Assembly: GCA_905182985.1 (NCBI GenBank)
Contig: CAJJDN010000073.1
Span: 8,327-72,326, forward strand
Direction: 5' to 3'
DNA from: Paramecium sonneborni
Lineage: Eukaryota; Ciliophora; Oligohymenophorea; Peniculida; Parameciidae
Length of the DNA stretch: 64,000 nt
A program made the position numbers and the translations under genes. The notes under the pieces were generated by a model that did no database searches, was not told the origin of the DNA, and was given only the letters and a program-made list of their open reading frames with translations. Each line of letters begins with the position of its first letter. The first letter of the stretch is position 1. Of this stretch, positions 13,546 to 26,829 are shown piece after piece.

Positions 13546-15103
13546 ATAATAATTAATAGAAAAGAATATTTTTAAATAATTAGATCAACATTTTCTATTT
13601 TCTGTTATTAAATATTTAATATAATTAAAGTTGTTTAATTTTTCTATTAATTAAATAAATTTTTATAATGTGAAATTAAAGATTGAAGTAAGGCTTATTA
13701 TTTATTCATCAGATTTCTATAATTATAAAGGCTCATAATTAATTGTAAAAATTTCCTTCAATCTAAAGTTGTTATACTAATTTCATTCTTTAGAAATTCT
13801 AAAAATCTAAATATATTTTTTCAAATATAAAGCATTTAAGTTTTTATGTAATGTTTAATTTAAAGCTTCTAAGGTTTGATTTTATTTTTGCCATTTATTC
13901 AATTATATTTTGCAAAAAAATATAAATTTCTTTTTATTAATCAGTTATTTTTTTAAAAGAATTTATACTTTAAATATTACTAGCAATTTCAATAAAATGA
14001 TTCTAAAAGTTCATAATATTGAGAAAGCAACCTTACAAATATAAAAAAACTGTAACAGAAAATTGAGTTTTCTTGATTTTATTCATATTTAGGTTTGAAG
14101 GATAATGCTATGAATTAAAAAAATTTGATTTAATTAAATGAATTATTCATATAAATTGTTAACTTAGTTTAAACATATGTTTAATATCTCTTTAAATAAA
14201 GAATTATTTTATCATTATATTACAAGTAAAATTAAATAATACTCTAATCTGATATAAAATATATCTATATTTTCTATCTAAAAAAATGAAATACATAAGA
14301 ATAACTTAGGAATTTTATATTTTGCTCCAAGAATTTTTCATGACTCTGAAAAAATTTAAACTTTCGAAAATAGAAAGAACAAAAAAAATTTTGAAGATTT
14401 ATAATAATGTTGTTCTTATATTTTTTGGTTATTATAATGATACAACCCAATTGATGACTCAATAGTAATTAAAATACCTCATACTGAATTTAATATCTTT
14501 AGAAACAAAAAAATATTTTGAATTTTTATTTGGTAAGTATCCTAATATAAAGCTTATCACAATTTATAAGATAGAATCAATTCATTAAAGGAAATAATTT
14601 GATAATATATAAAAGTTAAACTTTCTTAATTTTTGCTTAGCCTGAAATAATAACAGCCATTTTCGTGTAGTTGCTTAAATAAATTGATGAAAAATTACAA
14701 TAATTAATTACAATTGTTTAGTTTATGTGACCCTATCATTATAAATCGCAAGAATCTAATTACGAAAGTAAAGTTCTTACTTTAAAATGATCAAACGATT
14801 GTATCAACAATAAATCTTAAGCATTAATCCAATAATTTTCACTTACTTTTTTAGGGGTTTAACATTAAATTTATCATCCGAGTTTCAATTAGATTTGACA
14901 GTTTCATAAAATTTCCCTCTACATCTTCTATGTTTAATTATCTATATTTCATTCAGCTCATCCTAGTCAAAATTTAACTGATACATTCCCTTACCTGTTT
15001 AAAGCATAATCAATAGCATTGTATGTACATTTTATTATAATAATTTTAGAAAAAAACTAATAAATTGAAGATCATAGAAATTTAATACTTGAATATATTA
15101 AAA
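13546..15103. other. Intergenic region, nothing recognised
   Basis: About 1.6 kb of AT-rich DNA between the end of the type I membrane protein gene and the first copy of the 1054 bp duplicated segment. Short open frames are present in all directions but none has protein-like composition. Confidence 0.5.
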
Positions 15104-16157
15104 AGACGAACACATATTTTATAAGTATAAATTTTATATTTCATTATTTAAATAATTTTTTCACATAAATCGATAATGATTTTAAATTTAAATATTTATC
15201 AAAATTATAAGAGATAGATAAATGATGATTTTTGTGAATTTTGGAAATTATATGTTTTTTTTCATATAAATATGCATTATTGAAATTATCATATTTATAA
15301 TAAATACAATATGAATATAAAATAATAAAGGGAATTTGAATTTTTTTTTAATCAACTTTTTGATGTTTGAATGAAAATAAACAAAGATTGGGATAACAAG
15401 ATGAAATTTTATTATTTTAAAGGAATAAAAACTGATCTAATGAGTTTAAATAATTCTTATGTGAATAAATAAGTTCAATAAAAAAAACTAGGAAATTCTA
15501 CTTCTTTATGCAAACCTTTAATCAAAAAAGCTCAGACAAAAAATATTTTTCAACAAAAATTGTAATTCAAATAAAGTAATTAACGTTAAAATAAAATAAT
15601 AGAGTAAAGTAAATTATTTATATCTATTAAATTTGAATATAATTATATTAAATCAATAAATCATTTAAATTAAATAAACCTATACCTTTCTTCATAATTT
15701 TATCTAGTTTAGAAGAGGATTATTGAAGACTGATTGCAAATTAATTATTTCCTAACAAAAATATTATTAAAAATACCCTTAGGTGTTGATTTGTTTTTCT
15801 GAATTTATATGATTATCTTAACCTTTTTATGTTATGTATTGTTCTATCTTCCTATTATTTCCAAGATTTCAATATATTACTCAGAGCTTGAGATACTCCT
15901 TTACAAAAAGGTTATTTTTTAAAAAGATTTAATAATGCATTGCAGAATTAAAATTTGTATTTTTTATAATAGAATTCAAAAATATTGAATATAAAAGGAA
16001 AGCTTAATTTAATGCATAAAAGTAGAATTAAAATTTAAATAATTTATGAATAAAAGTTATTATCTCCTTAATCTCCAATATATAGCACTAAAGCTAAAAA
16101 TATTGCAAAAGAACAAAAATATCCTGTTTGAATATCTAATTTATTTAATTTTTGATT
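15104..16157. repeat. 1054 bp direct repeat, copy 1
   Basis: This segment recurs at 16159-17212 with an offset of exactly 1055 bp and no difference noticed by eye. The two copies are separated by one undetermined base at 16158. The pattern fits two contig ends that overlap by 1054 bp and were joined without merging, so the real chromosome probably has a single copy. Confidence 0.9.
15567..16157 (-). pseudogene. Duplicate 3' fragment of the large surface protein gene
   Basis: Copy 1 of the direct repeat repeats the last ~590 bp of the gene at 16622-25361, up to a TGA at 15567-15569. It has no 5' part. It is probably an assembly duplicate and not a real pseudogene, and should not be counted as a locus. 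Confidence 0.75.
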
Positions 16158-16158
16158 N
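16158..16158. other. Single undetermined base at a contig join
   Basis: An N sits exactly at the junction of the two 1054 bp copies, marking the join. Confidence 0.95.
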
Positions 16159-17212
16159 AGACGAACACATATTTTATAAGTATAAATTTTATATTTCATT
16201 ATTTAAATAATTTTTTCACATAAATCGATAATGATTTTAAATTTAAATATTTATCAAAATTATAAGAGATAGATAAATGATGATTTTTGTGAATTTTGGA
16301 AATTATATGTTTTTTTTCATATAAATATGCATTATTGAAATTATCATATTTATAATAAATACAATATGAATATAAAATAATAAAGGGAATTTGAATTTTT
16401 TTTTAATCAACTTTTTGATGTTTGAATGAAAATAAACAAAGATTGGGATAACAAGATGAAATTTTATTATTTTAAAGGAATAAAAACTGATCTAATGAGT
16501 TTAAATAATTCTTATGTGAATAAATAAGTTCAATAAAAAAAACTAGGAAATTCTACTTCTTTATGCAAACCTTTAATCAAAAAAGCTCAGACAAAAAATA
16601 TTTTTCAACAAAAATTGTAATTCAAATAAAGTAATTAACGTTAAAATAAAATAATAGAGTAAAGTAAATTATTTATATCTATTAAATTTGAATATAATTA
16701 TATTAAATCAATAAATCATTTAAATTAAATAAACCTATACCTTTCTTCATAATTTTATCTAGTTTAGAAGAGGATTATTGAAGACTGATTGCAAATTAAT
16801 TATTTCCTAACAAAAATATTATTAAAAATACCCTTAGGTGTTGATTTGTTTTTCTGAATTTATATGATTATCTTAACCTTTTTATGTTATGTATTGTTCT
16901 ATCTTCCTATTATTTCCAAGATTTCAATATATTACTCAGAGCTTGAGATACTCCTTTACAAAAAGGTTATTTTTTAAAAAGATTTAATAATGCATTGCAG
17001 AATTAAAATTTGTATTTTTTATAATAGAATTCAAAAATATTGAATATAAAAGGAAAGCTTAATTTAATGCATAAAAGTAGAATTAAAATTTAAATAATTT
17101 ATGAATAAAAGTTATTATCTCCTTAATCTCCAATATATAGCACTAAAGCTAAAAATATTGCAAAAGAACAAAAATATCCTGTTTGAATATCTAATTTATT
17201 TAATTTTTGATT
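16159..17212. repeat. 1054 bp direct repeat, copy 2
   Basis: Identical partner of 15104-16157. This copy carries the 3' end of the gene at 16622-25361 in continuous frame with the rest of that gene, so it is the copy to keep. Confidence 0.9.
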
Positions 17213-20200
17213 AATGTATGGCTAAAATTATATTGCAATGAACTAATAAGCTTATAAAGTCATTGCAATAAAAACTCCTTTCAATAATACATTTGTTTCA
17301 AAATAAATTAATAATATTGTAAGTATTGTTTTTTTCCATAATTTTATCCACTCCCAAAAATAATTACTTTCTGTATATTCATTAAACAAATATCCAATAT
17401 GTTTTCTAAACCTAATTTCATTAATTTTGTGACTTTTCATGTACAAAACTAATAAAAAAGTTAAAGGTAATATTAGTCCAACAATCATTAGAATTGGGAC
17501 AGCAAAATAATATATCCATTGTAAATGATTACCATCCCCATAAAATAAAGAAACATCTCCTTAAATATAATTTATATTTGAAATTTATCTTTTTGATATA
17601 ATTGAAAAAAGCCTAAAAAATAGTGATTAAAATATACTATTTTATTAAAGCAGAGTAATTTTAAACAAATAAATAAAGTATAGTAACAGAAATTATGCTC
17701 TAATCAACTTCTTTTTTTGATATAATTGACATTATATTGAATCCAATTTAGATTAGAATTATTTAGAAATTCATCAAAATAAACATTGCTATAACTCTGC
17801 TATAAATTAATTCTGAATTGAATAATTCAATAAGCTAACAATCTAAGTTACTAGCCATGAAATAAGAAGTATCACTTGTTCTACTTACAAAACTAAAACT
17901 AAAAGTAAAATTTATATTAAATGTAAAAATTAAAGAAAATATCCATAAATAGTTAAAGAAAAGTTTAAGTAATATACTATCCTGATCTAAATAATGATAT
18001 TTGATTTAATACCTAAATTAAGTTTAAATAAAATTTAGCCAAATCTTTAGCTTATTTGATAGCATGTAAACTTCTTATTGGTAGTTAATATACTATTTAA
18101 AGTTATTATATTTGATATAAAGGCCCTAAATAATAATATAAATATATACCAAATAGAAGTGAGAATGAATGGCAAAATATTATTAATCAGATTATTACAT
18201 TCAAGACATTTTTAACCCTATTCATTTTAAAAATATTATCCCAGTCCTCTAACATTATTGGTATCGCACTATTCACATAATCCACCAATATGTCCAATAG
18301 CACATAGATCATTTCCAACTCCCCATCCACCTTTACAAAATTCTAGATTTTTAAAACATTCTTCAATTCTATCTGATAAATAATAGGGTCTCCAATAACC
18401 CATTTTTAATAAGATATTATTTGAAGTTATTGCTTCAAATTTATTTTTGTCAAAAATAGAGCATTAAGTTGAATTGTATGTAACAGAATAATATCCTTAA
18501 CTCGATTAACAAATTTAACAATCATTAGAAACATAAAATTCCCCTAATTCACAAAAGAGACTTTTAACTTAAAGATTATATTGAAAACTGATTTCATTAT
18601 TATTCACTTTACAGTAAGCTTAAATCTCATAAATTTTATCATGTTATTGATAAGGATCAAATTAAAAAATTTATGAACCTATATCAAAAGTATTTGTTTT
18701 AGAATCAAATTCTATTTTAGAAATAGTATTTGATTCTAGTTCTTTTACTTTCATAATATCATAAGTTTTTTATATTATTGAACATGATGAATTAATAAAG
18801 CTTCTTAACTATTCATTCATTTAATTCTTAAAAAGTATTGACAATTCAGTTATATAAGAGATATATTTTTACGTTTTAGTATCATATATCCTATATCCTG
18901 ATATATATTAATTACTAGGAATCATTAAAAAATTTGTTTATAATATCTTTCCTTAAGATAATATTTTATATGGTTTTAATTTTAACATTCTTATTACATT
19001 ATTTTTGATTTCTGATGTTGGTTATGATATCATTTCTATATTGTTTAATGATAAATCTAAATGAGAAGGAAATTCCTAAATATTGTTTGTTGATTCTAAT
19101 GCAGTATTTAGAAATAATAAAGAAGAATTAAAATTGTTTTTTGTTAAGCTACTTGTTCCATTTATGTAAATTCCTCCTCCTTCCTTAGCTGTATTAAATA
19201 AAATAAATGTTTAATATATCCTAAAATCTTCTGAAGATACTAATCCTAAATAAATACCTCCGCCTGTTAAATTAGCAGTATTATTTAAGATTTTTGTATT
19301 ACTAAATAAAACTTTAACATTATTTGATTTTAAAGCCATACCTTGAGTACCTTAATTCAAAATAAAATTAGAATAACTTGTAAATATTTTTGCATTAAGG
19401 TTTTAATCAGAATGTGCGTTAATACATCCAAATTATTTTACAATATTGTTTATGCATGATAACTCTTTAATTAATATTTTTTCAAAATCAATCAAACTTA
19501 AGTAAATTAATCCATTCTAACAAATTTCGCAGTTATTATCTTATATTAAAAGTGATTTTAAATAAACTTTTAAATTATTTGAAGAACTTTTTAAGTATAT
19601 TAGCGAACCCTCATTAATGTTAAGCTATTAGAGTTACTCTAATAAATGAGTATTATTATAATACTCTTAATTCGATTGTTTAACATTTATATATTTGATT
19701 GAATTGCATTTTTCAAATATTTATGTAATGTTTGGTACAAGGTAATATCTGAGAGAGTAATCTTTCATTATGCCTTTCTTTATATTCTGTATAAATATAT
19801 TTTTAATATAGATGATAGATTGGATTGATCTACCTTATTCTATGACAATTAAAGATGATGGATAAAACAATTGCACATCCTATATCAAAAAGTCCGTTAA
19901 AAATATCTTAAAACAATCTACTATTTTGATTAGAGGTAATATAAGTAATCCTTTAATTTATAATCTTTTTATTGATATATCACAACCTTATATATAGATG
20001 ATTGCATTATCATTATTATTTTTCAATAAATCTCTGGAATCTAAATAATCAAGTTTTTGATGAAATAAGATTAATCCTTCAATATTATGTATAATAATTA
20101 AATTATCTATTATTACTTGATTGAAATCACTATTTTATGAATCAAAATTCAACTGAAAAAATGAGTTGCTCAAAGAATAGCAATTTTCGACTTAAAAATC

Positions 20201-23200
20201 TTTAAAGATAATTTTATTCTTAAAAGGCGAAGGTGAAATTGAGAATATTGAAGGGGCAAATTTATTGTAAATTTCTCTTAATGAAAAATTTATACTTTCA
20301 AATATAAATAACTGCTTTTAGAATCTAGATTTATTGCTCCATTTTAATTTAAATTTTTGAACATTTTGTTTTCAGAATTTTAACAATAACAATTTTATAA
20401 AATCATTATTCCTTATCCTTGAGAAATAATTTTGAATAATTAACTGCTCTCAGCAATTATAAATTAAAAAAACCCATTTTCAAGGTTAAAATGCTAGGCA
20501 TTTATCTCCATAACACCTCCCTAATTTTGAAAAGTATAACTTTCTTAAATCAAATAATTAATTTAACTCTAAGTTAAACTACTTTCTAAAAATAAATCAT
20601 AATATTTATTCCAAAACTCTACTCCTATCTGATTATGATATTTAACTTAGATATTTTTAATTAAAATTGTATCTGAGTATAATTTAATAAATGTATATGA
20701 AGAATTTGTCAACACATTTTGATAGGAGGTTATCTTGTTTAGAATAACAGAGCTATAAAGTGAACTTATAAATAGTAAACTTGCAGAATTTTTGGTTGGA
20801 TCAGCTGAGTATTAATTAAATGAATTCTCTGAAAATTAAATATTTTATAATTCTATCACTTATTTTTTTTCAGAGAATATAGATATTATTGAAAATATAT
20901 TTCCTAAACTTAATTTTATTAATATATTTCCAAAACATGTTACATTAACTATTTTAATTCGTTCAGTTGAATAATAGGTGTCAAGATTGTTTGATAAAAT
21001 TTCAATTAAAGATTAATCTATTGTATATTAATAATGAACTAACATATTTTCTATTTATAATTCTTAGAATCCTTAAACATAAATAATCTACAAATGCATT
21101 TCATTATTTTTTAAACAATCTTTTGATAGGGGAACTTTAAATTATTAAAAATCATTCTCAAATACAATATTCTAAATTAAAATTTTTGAAATGTTAAACA
21201 AATAAAAATATTTTTAATTTTAGGTATTTGTGATAAATACATTCTAAATCTTTAAAAATGATGATACTAAAATAAATAGATATTTCTAAATTTTCTCATA
21301 ATGAATGTTTTCTTTAAAATATAAATTTTTAAGACTTACATAAGTTTGATTTTAAGTTTACGAATAATTAGCACTAAAAAAAGAAAAATTTTAGAAGGTA
21401 TTTTGAGTTGCTTAGATTAAATCTATTTAGAGATTATTTGATGAAATTTAGTTCAACAATTAGGTCTAATTTAGTTAATTGTATTTCAATAAAAAATCAA
21501 AAGCAGTAATTTACTAATTAAATTATATTAATTAACTGTTCTAAAATTAACTATTAATAATCTTTAACTCAGTCATAATTATATTACTGTCATAGTTCTA
21601 AAGTAAACTTGAATCTATAAAAATTGAATCTGTGATGATAATTTGATTGATAAATAAAGTTACATTTGAATTTCGATCTGATATAAAATAAAAGATAGAA
21701 GAATTCTATAATTCACAACTATCAATTATCACATTTTTAATTATGATATCTTTTTAAATTTAATTAAGATTGAAAATAATTGAATTATTTAAAGTGCAAT
21801 CTTTTATTTTCAAAAATTCAAATAATAGTTAATTAGAGTTTTTTTCAAAACAAATTAAGTATAGATTAGAATTATGTAAATTGATATTGACGATTGATAC
21901 GTTCTGGAGTGAAAAATTATTAAATTTGTTTGCAATTATCGATGATTTAATTGAACTTTTTTCATTAGAAGTTATAAGAGTATCAATTATTTTAAAACCT
22001 AAAGGAGTTCCTCGGTTTTAAATTATAATATTCAATTCGATTTGAACAATTATTTATAAATTGTTAAATTCAATTTCATCAAAATTATGAATTTCAGTTG
22101 TTAACAGTATATTTGGAAAATTACCTTTTAATATCAAAAAAGTCTTTTAAAGCGAAAATATAAATTCTTTCAAAAGATTTTTAATTTCGTAAAAATTTTC
22201 ACATATTCTTATCAAATTGACAGTAAAGGAGAAATATTAGAGACCAATTTGATTACTATATTCAATAAATTATTATTCATAATTTGAAAATATATTAGGA
22301 TTATCACAGTTATATTCTATCTAAAATGTATTAAAGATAATTTACTTATTTTTCAAAAATTTAATCACAAAAATTATCATAACAAAATTGAGCAATTTAT
22401 AAATTTGCATCAATTTTCACATTTTATTATGAAATGCTTTTAAGACATTAAGTTGTGTAAATGGAATTTTCTTCTGAAATTAAAAAATACTAATTAATTT
22501 CCTAAAATAATTATTTAAAATTACTTGTATTTGAACATTTGATCTTTATTAGCATAATTCACATAAAGATGGACAAATTAAACATTTTCTATTATCTGAT
22601 GTTCTATGAGGATATTTATAATAGTTTAAAGAACACAACGAACAAATAAAAAATTAATTAGTTTATAATTTATGTACTTTTTAACATATTTAACAATTTT
22701 AGTGGCAAAATTAAATGCACTCATTTTAGAATAATTCATATCCATCCATACATTTTAAAGGACAAAGATTAACACCCCAATCTGTAATTGAATTCATTTT
22801 ATTTGAATACCAAAAAGTAATTGAGAATGCTTAAGTTAATTAAACCCAAGCTTCTTTTTATTCAAAAAAACAAAAATATTCTTTTTTTATATTATTTGTA
22901 ATTTAGTATGTTTTTGAGCAAAGTCCATTAATGGGTGATACGATATACCCATCCTCACAAATAATACATTTTAAGGTTTTCTAAAAAGTTTAATAACACT
23001 CTTCACAATTATATATGTATTGTTGGCAATGTATTATTGAAGGAGCTATATTGAAATCATTTACTGAAGATAATGTACAAGTCTCTTAGCCTTATAGATT
23101 AATATATGATCTGAGACAAAATTAAAGTGATGGATTTTAATAAACACAATCTCCAATAGTAAAGTCAAATCTAAACCCATCTTTACATTATGCACATCCA

Positions 23201-25361
23201 ACCACAAATTATTCGTCACTATCAATTATAATTTTAGATTAAACTAACATAGTACTTTTGGATGGATCTAACCGATTATAATCGAAACAATAAACACAAT
23301 TTTTAATTGGACATATTTTACAGGTATTGTGGAAAGTCCGATAAAATGGAGTTTCGCATATAAGATTGAATATTACAGATTAAAAAAAGCGTATACAATT
23401 ATTAGACTCTAAAATTAATTCACCTCTGCATTTAATACACACAGGCCCTGATATTTAAATTTCATATATTTAACAGTCTACAAAAATATCTTTATAGCAA
23501 TATTCTAATTATTCCTTACGATTATTTTGTTAACAAAAATTTCTAAAATATGTATGTGTAGAAATATAATCTTAGTAAATATTACCTTAATTTTGGCATT
23601 CTTCACATAACTTTAAATCTCTACCATCAAATACATAAAATTCTTGAATTTCATTCTTTAATTAGAAAGGACTTTAGATTGTTTCAGAGAAATAATACTT
23701 TTCACAATATGCATAATTTATCCAATCTTTTGGATTAATCAAACATTCTATACAGGTAACTAAATTTATAAGAAGTTTTGAAGGGCTATTTAATAATATA
23801 TGAATACCATCTCCAACAATTTTCGTCAAATTCGAAGTATCCAAATTCACATTTTTTATGTTCTAATTCATTTTTTTTAAGATTTAACTTTAATAATTAA
23901 AAACTATAACATTAATCTTCATAGTCATATGTACTATGGACAAATACATGATTTGTGCTCTTTTACAAAAAATCTATTTTAGGATTCATGACATGATAAA
24001 CAATCTGATTTAGTTGGTCCATCACATTAATTACAATTATTATGACATTAATTGTTTTCGGGAATAAATTATTCTGCACAATTAAAAAATTCTAACTTTC
24101 TCATTTCAACATTTAGACAATTTTAGCATTGTAATAAATTTCCATAAATTAATTAAAATTGAACAAATTGAAATTAAATTATCTCGCTCTAAAATTAATA
24201 TTGATATATTTAAAATTCTTCATAAAATATTATTTTCACTAATATTTAAGTTTCAGATTTTTAAACAAATAAATGATGCCATAATGAAATGTTATGATTT
24301 ATGTCAAATGATTTTGTTATTAAGAACGGATTATTGGATAAATCTAGTTTTACTGATGGAAATATTAAACTATAAGTAGTGATAATCAATTAATTTTAAT
24401 TTTTTGATAATTTATAAAATAATTAGAATGCTGATAAATTGTCGTTTATCATTTAAGGATTTTAAAAGTTTGCACATAGCTTGATTAATTAATATCTGAT
24501 CTATTCCTAAAAACTATTAATCTTCGTAAGTCTTATCCAACTCTATAATGCAAATGTATTAATATTTTAAAATTAAGATATATAATAATTTATTTCTAAT
24601 TCTTATACATTTATAGTAGGTTGTGGTTACTGTATATTTATAAAGCATATTTCTTCAATTTCTAAAGATAATGAATTACTTATTATCGATTAAAAACTGC
24701 AATATTAGTATTTATCTAAAAATTAAGGAGATAATTAGTAAAATTCTCCTGGGAAAAATGAAAGCTTTGAGGTTTCTAATGAATAAAGTGCTTAATTATT
24801 GTTTACTACTAAGCCTCCTCCAAAAACGATAATCAAATTTACATCTTTAAATGGAAATTCAATTTCAACTTCTTTTTAAAGAATAACAGTTTCGAATTAT
24901 AATATTCCAAATAAAACTCTAGCTTTTTTAGGAATTATCATCAAATTGAAAAAATACCATATAGATTCGTATGTATTTGGATCTATATTAGCTTAAAACT
25001 TATAAATTATATTATTACTACCAATAAAAGTTACTACCTTTTTAATATTCTTGTTTTAATAGTCCACACAATCATAATACAAAAAGTTAATTTCATCTTT
25101 TGTTTATTCTATTGCACTTAATTAATGATAACAATTGCTCTCTAATACTCCTACATCCCCAACTTAAGATATATTTCCAAGTGGATTATATTTACTCCAT
25201 AACCCAAATGTATAGCATTCTGATGATGCAAAAGAGCTAAATTCACTCTTAAATATTGTGGTCTTATATTGGTATAAAGAATTGAATTCAAAAATAGTTT
25301 AGCATTTTGAAACTAGTTCAGACGAAATAATCAAAAGGATTTGAAGCTATTTCAAAAACAT
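16622..25361 (-). CDS. Giant multi-pass surface protein: Cys-rich region, beta-helix-like repeats, membrane C-terminus
   Basis: About 2850 aa. ATG 25361 opens a signal peptide (MFLKQLQILLIISSELVS). Next come an N-terminal domain with FGLWSKYNPLG, a furin/IGFBP-like Cys-rich region (about 24110-22560), then a long stretch (about 22300-18700) with beta-helix-like turns such as NLTGGGIYLG and NTAKEGGGIYIN. A Cys module near 18400-18200 carries GYWRP, CKGGWGVGN and CAIGHIGGLCEQCD. Several membrane helices follow, with the cytosolic motif YFWEWIKLWKK near 17350; TGA is at 16622-16624. This order is familiar from large ciliate surface proteins. Introns: 17613-17637, 17987-18012, 18126-18149, 22321-22345, 22502-22524, 23786-23807, 23904-23934. 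One break remains near 20297-20312: either a missing base in the read LYFESINFS, or an unusual 38 nt intron. Ligand and role unknown; channel, receptor or scaffold are all possible. Confidence 0.85.
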
Positions 25362-26829
25362 ATAATTAATTATATATTAAAATTATTATATCATAGTCAT
25401 AAATGCTAACTGGTTAGAGACGTCTCAAATAAATTTTATTTTTGAATCAAACAATTTCAGTAATAAGTTTTACTATTAATTTTTACACTATTTTTTATTT
25501 CCTGTTTTCTCTGAATCTGTAATTTTTAAGTTTAGTAACTATTATTGTTTTTCTTTTTACCATAACAAACTAACTTTTCAGAATTTAATGATATACTTTT
25601 TTTTGTTATTGTAATTAAATTTTTACTACGAGAGAAAAGTTTAACTTCATTAAATAAATCAAATTCAGTCATTAAATAGCAAAGATAAATTCTTCGTTAA
25701 ATAAAAAAGGTTTTCTCAGTAAATTTTTTAAACAAAATACACTATATAATAAAATAATTAATAAAAAATTGCCTTCTTATAAAAAGTAACGAAAATCCAA
25801 AATATTATTCTATAACATAAAATAAGTTAGCTAATACTTAATGAAAAATTTATGTAAAATATTCCTTCATAAATTAATAGGTGTTAAATAGCGTTTCTTT
25901 AGCAATAATAAAATAATATAAAATTACTTTGATTATTTTATTATTTTTTTTAAAAACGAATTATTTTATTTTTAATACTAACACATTATTGATAAATTAG
26001 TAACTTTTAGTTGAAATATTCTTAAAAGTAATCAATGTAATTAGACTGGACAAAAATTTTCGGATATTTTAATGTCATCAAAAAATTACAACTTGAAAGT
26101 TTCACTATTTTCCTAAGCTATTTATGATTATTTAGAGAATTTTATATTAAAATAAATGATATCATAAAAAAGAGTAAATCATTTCAATAGAGAATCATAG
26201 ACCAAAAAACTATATCTGTTCTCAAATTCAAATTCAAAATAAAATTTATTTATTAAGTTATTGGTTTAATTGATAAAATTAATTGAATTTTATTTAACTA
26301 AACATCATGTAAAAGCAATCTAACCTAACCTTGAAATCAGTCTTAATTTTTGTATTATTATTTACATGAAACATAAATAATATAAGCTTTAGAAATAAAT
26401 AAAATTCAAAATGAATAAAAAAAATTTAACCTATTAGATGACAATAATTCTTTAAAATTGAGATTAAATTGGAAAACGATTCACACCAAAAAACATAGAT
26501 ATTACTAATGTGACTAAGCTTTGTTGATTTTTTTCTTAGTTTATATTCAAAGTTTGAAAATTTATATTGTTAAAGTATTGATTATATATTTGGCAAAAGA
26601 TCAATTAGATTCTTAATAAATAATGGGCTGAATTATATGTATGAAGTTATTATTGAATACTTTTTATGAATAGATTTTAATAGTCAAATACTATTAACTA
26701 AGAACTTTTTTATGTAAAAAGGGAATTAATCTTTTATATTTGGGAGAAAGAAAAATACATTTATATTTAAAAGAATATTACTCTAAAGTAAATTATTATT
26801 TAAAAATATTAATTTAATATTATATTAAT
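25362..26829. other. Spacer between two - strand surface protein genes
   Basis: About 1.5 kb of AT-rich DNA between the stop of the upstream gene and the start of the downstream one. An open frame from about 25665 downward on the - strand was examined; it has no signal peptide and no family resemblance. No other feature is seen. Confidence 0.5.

Noticed and set aside
17252..17488. Separate small membrane protein starting with MIVGLILPL
   Set aside because: The frame continues in both directions and via a 25 nt intron into the giant surface protein; it is an internal piece of that gene.
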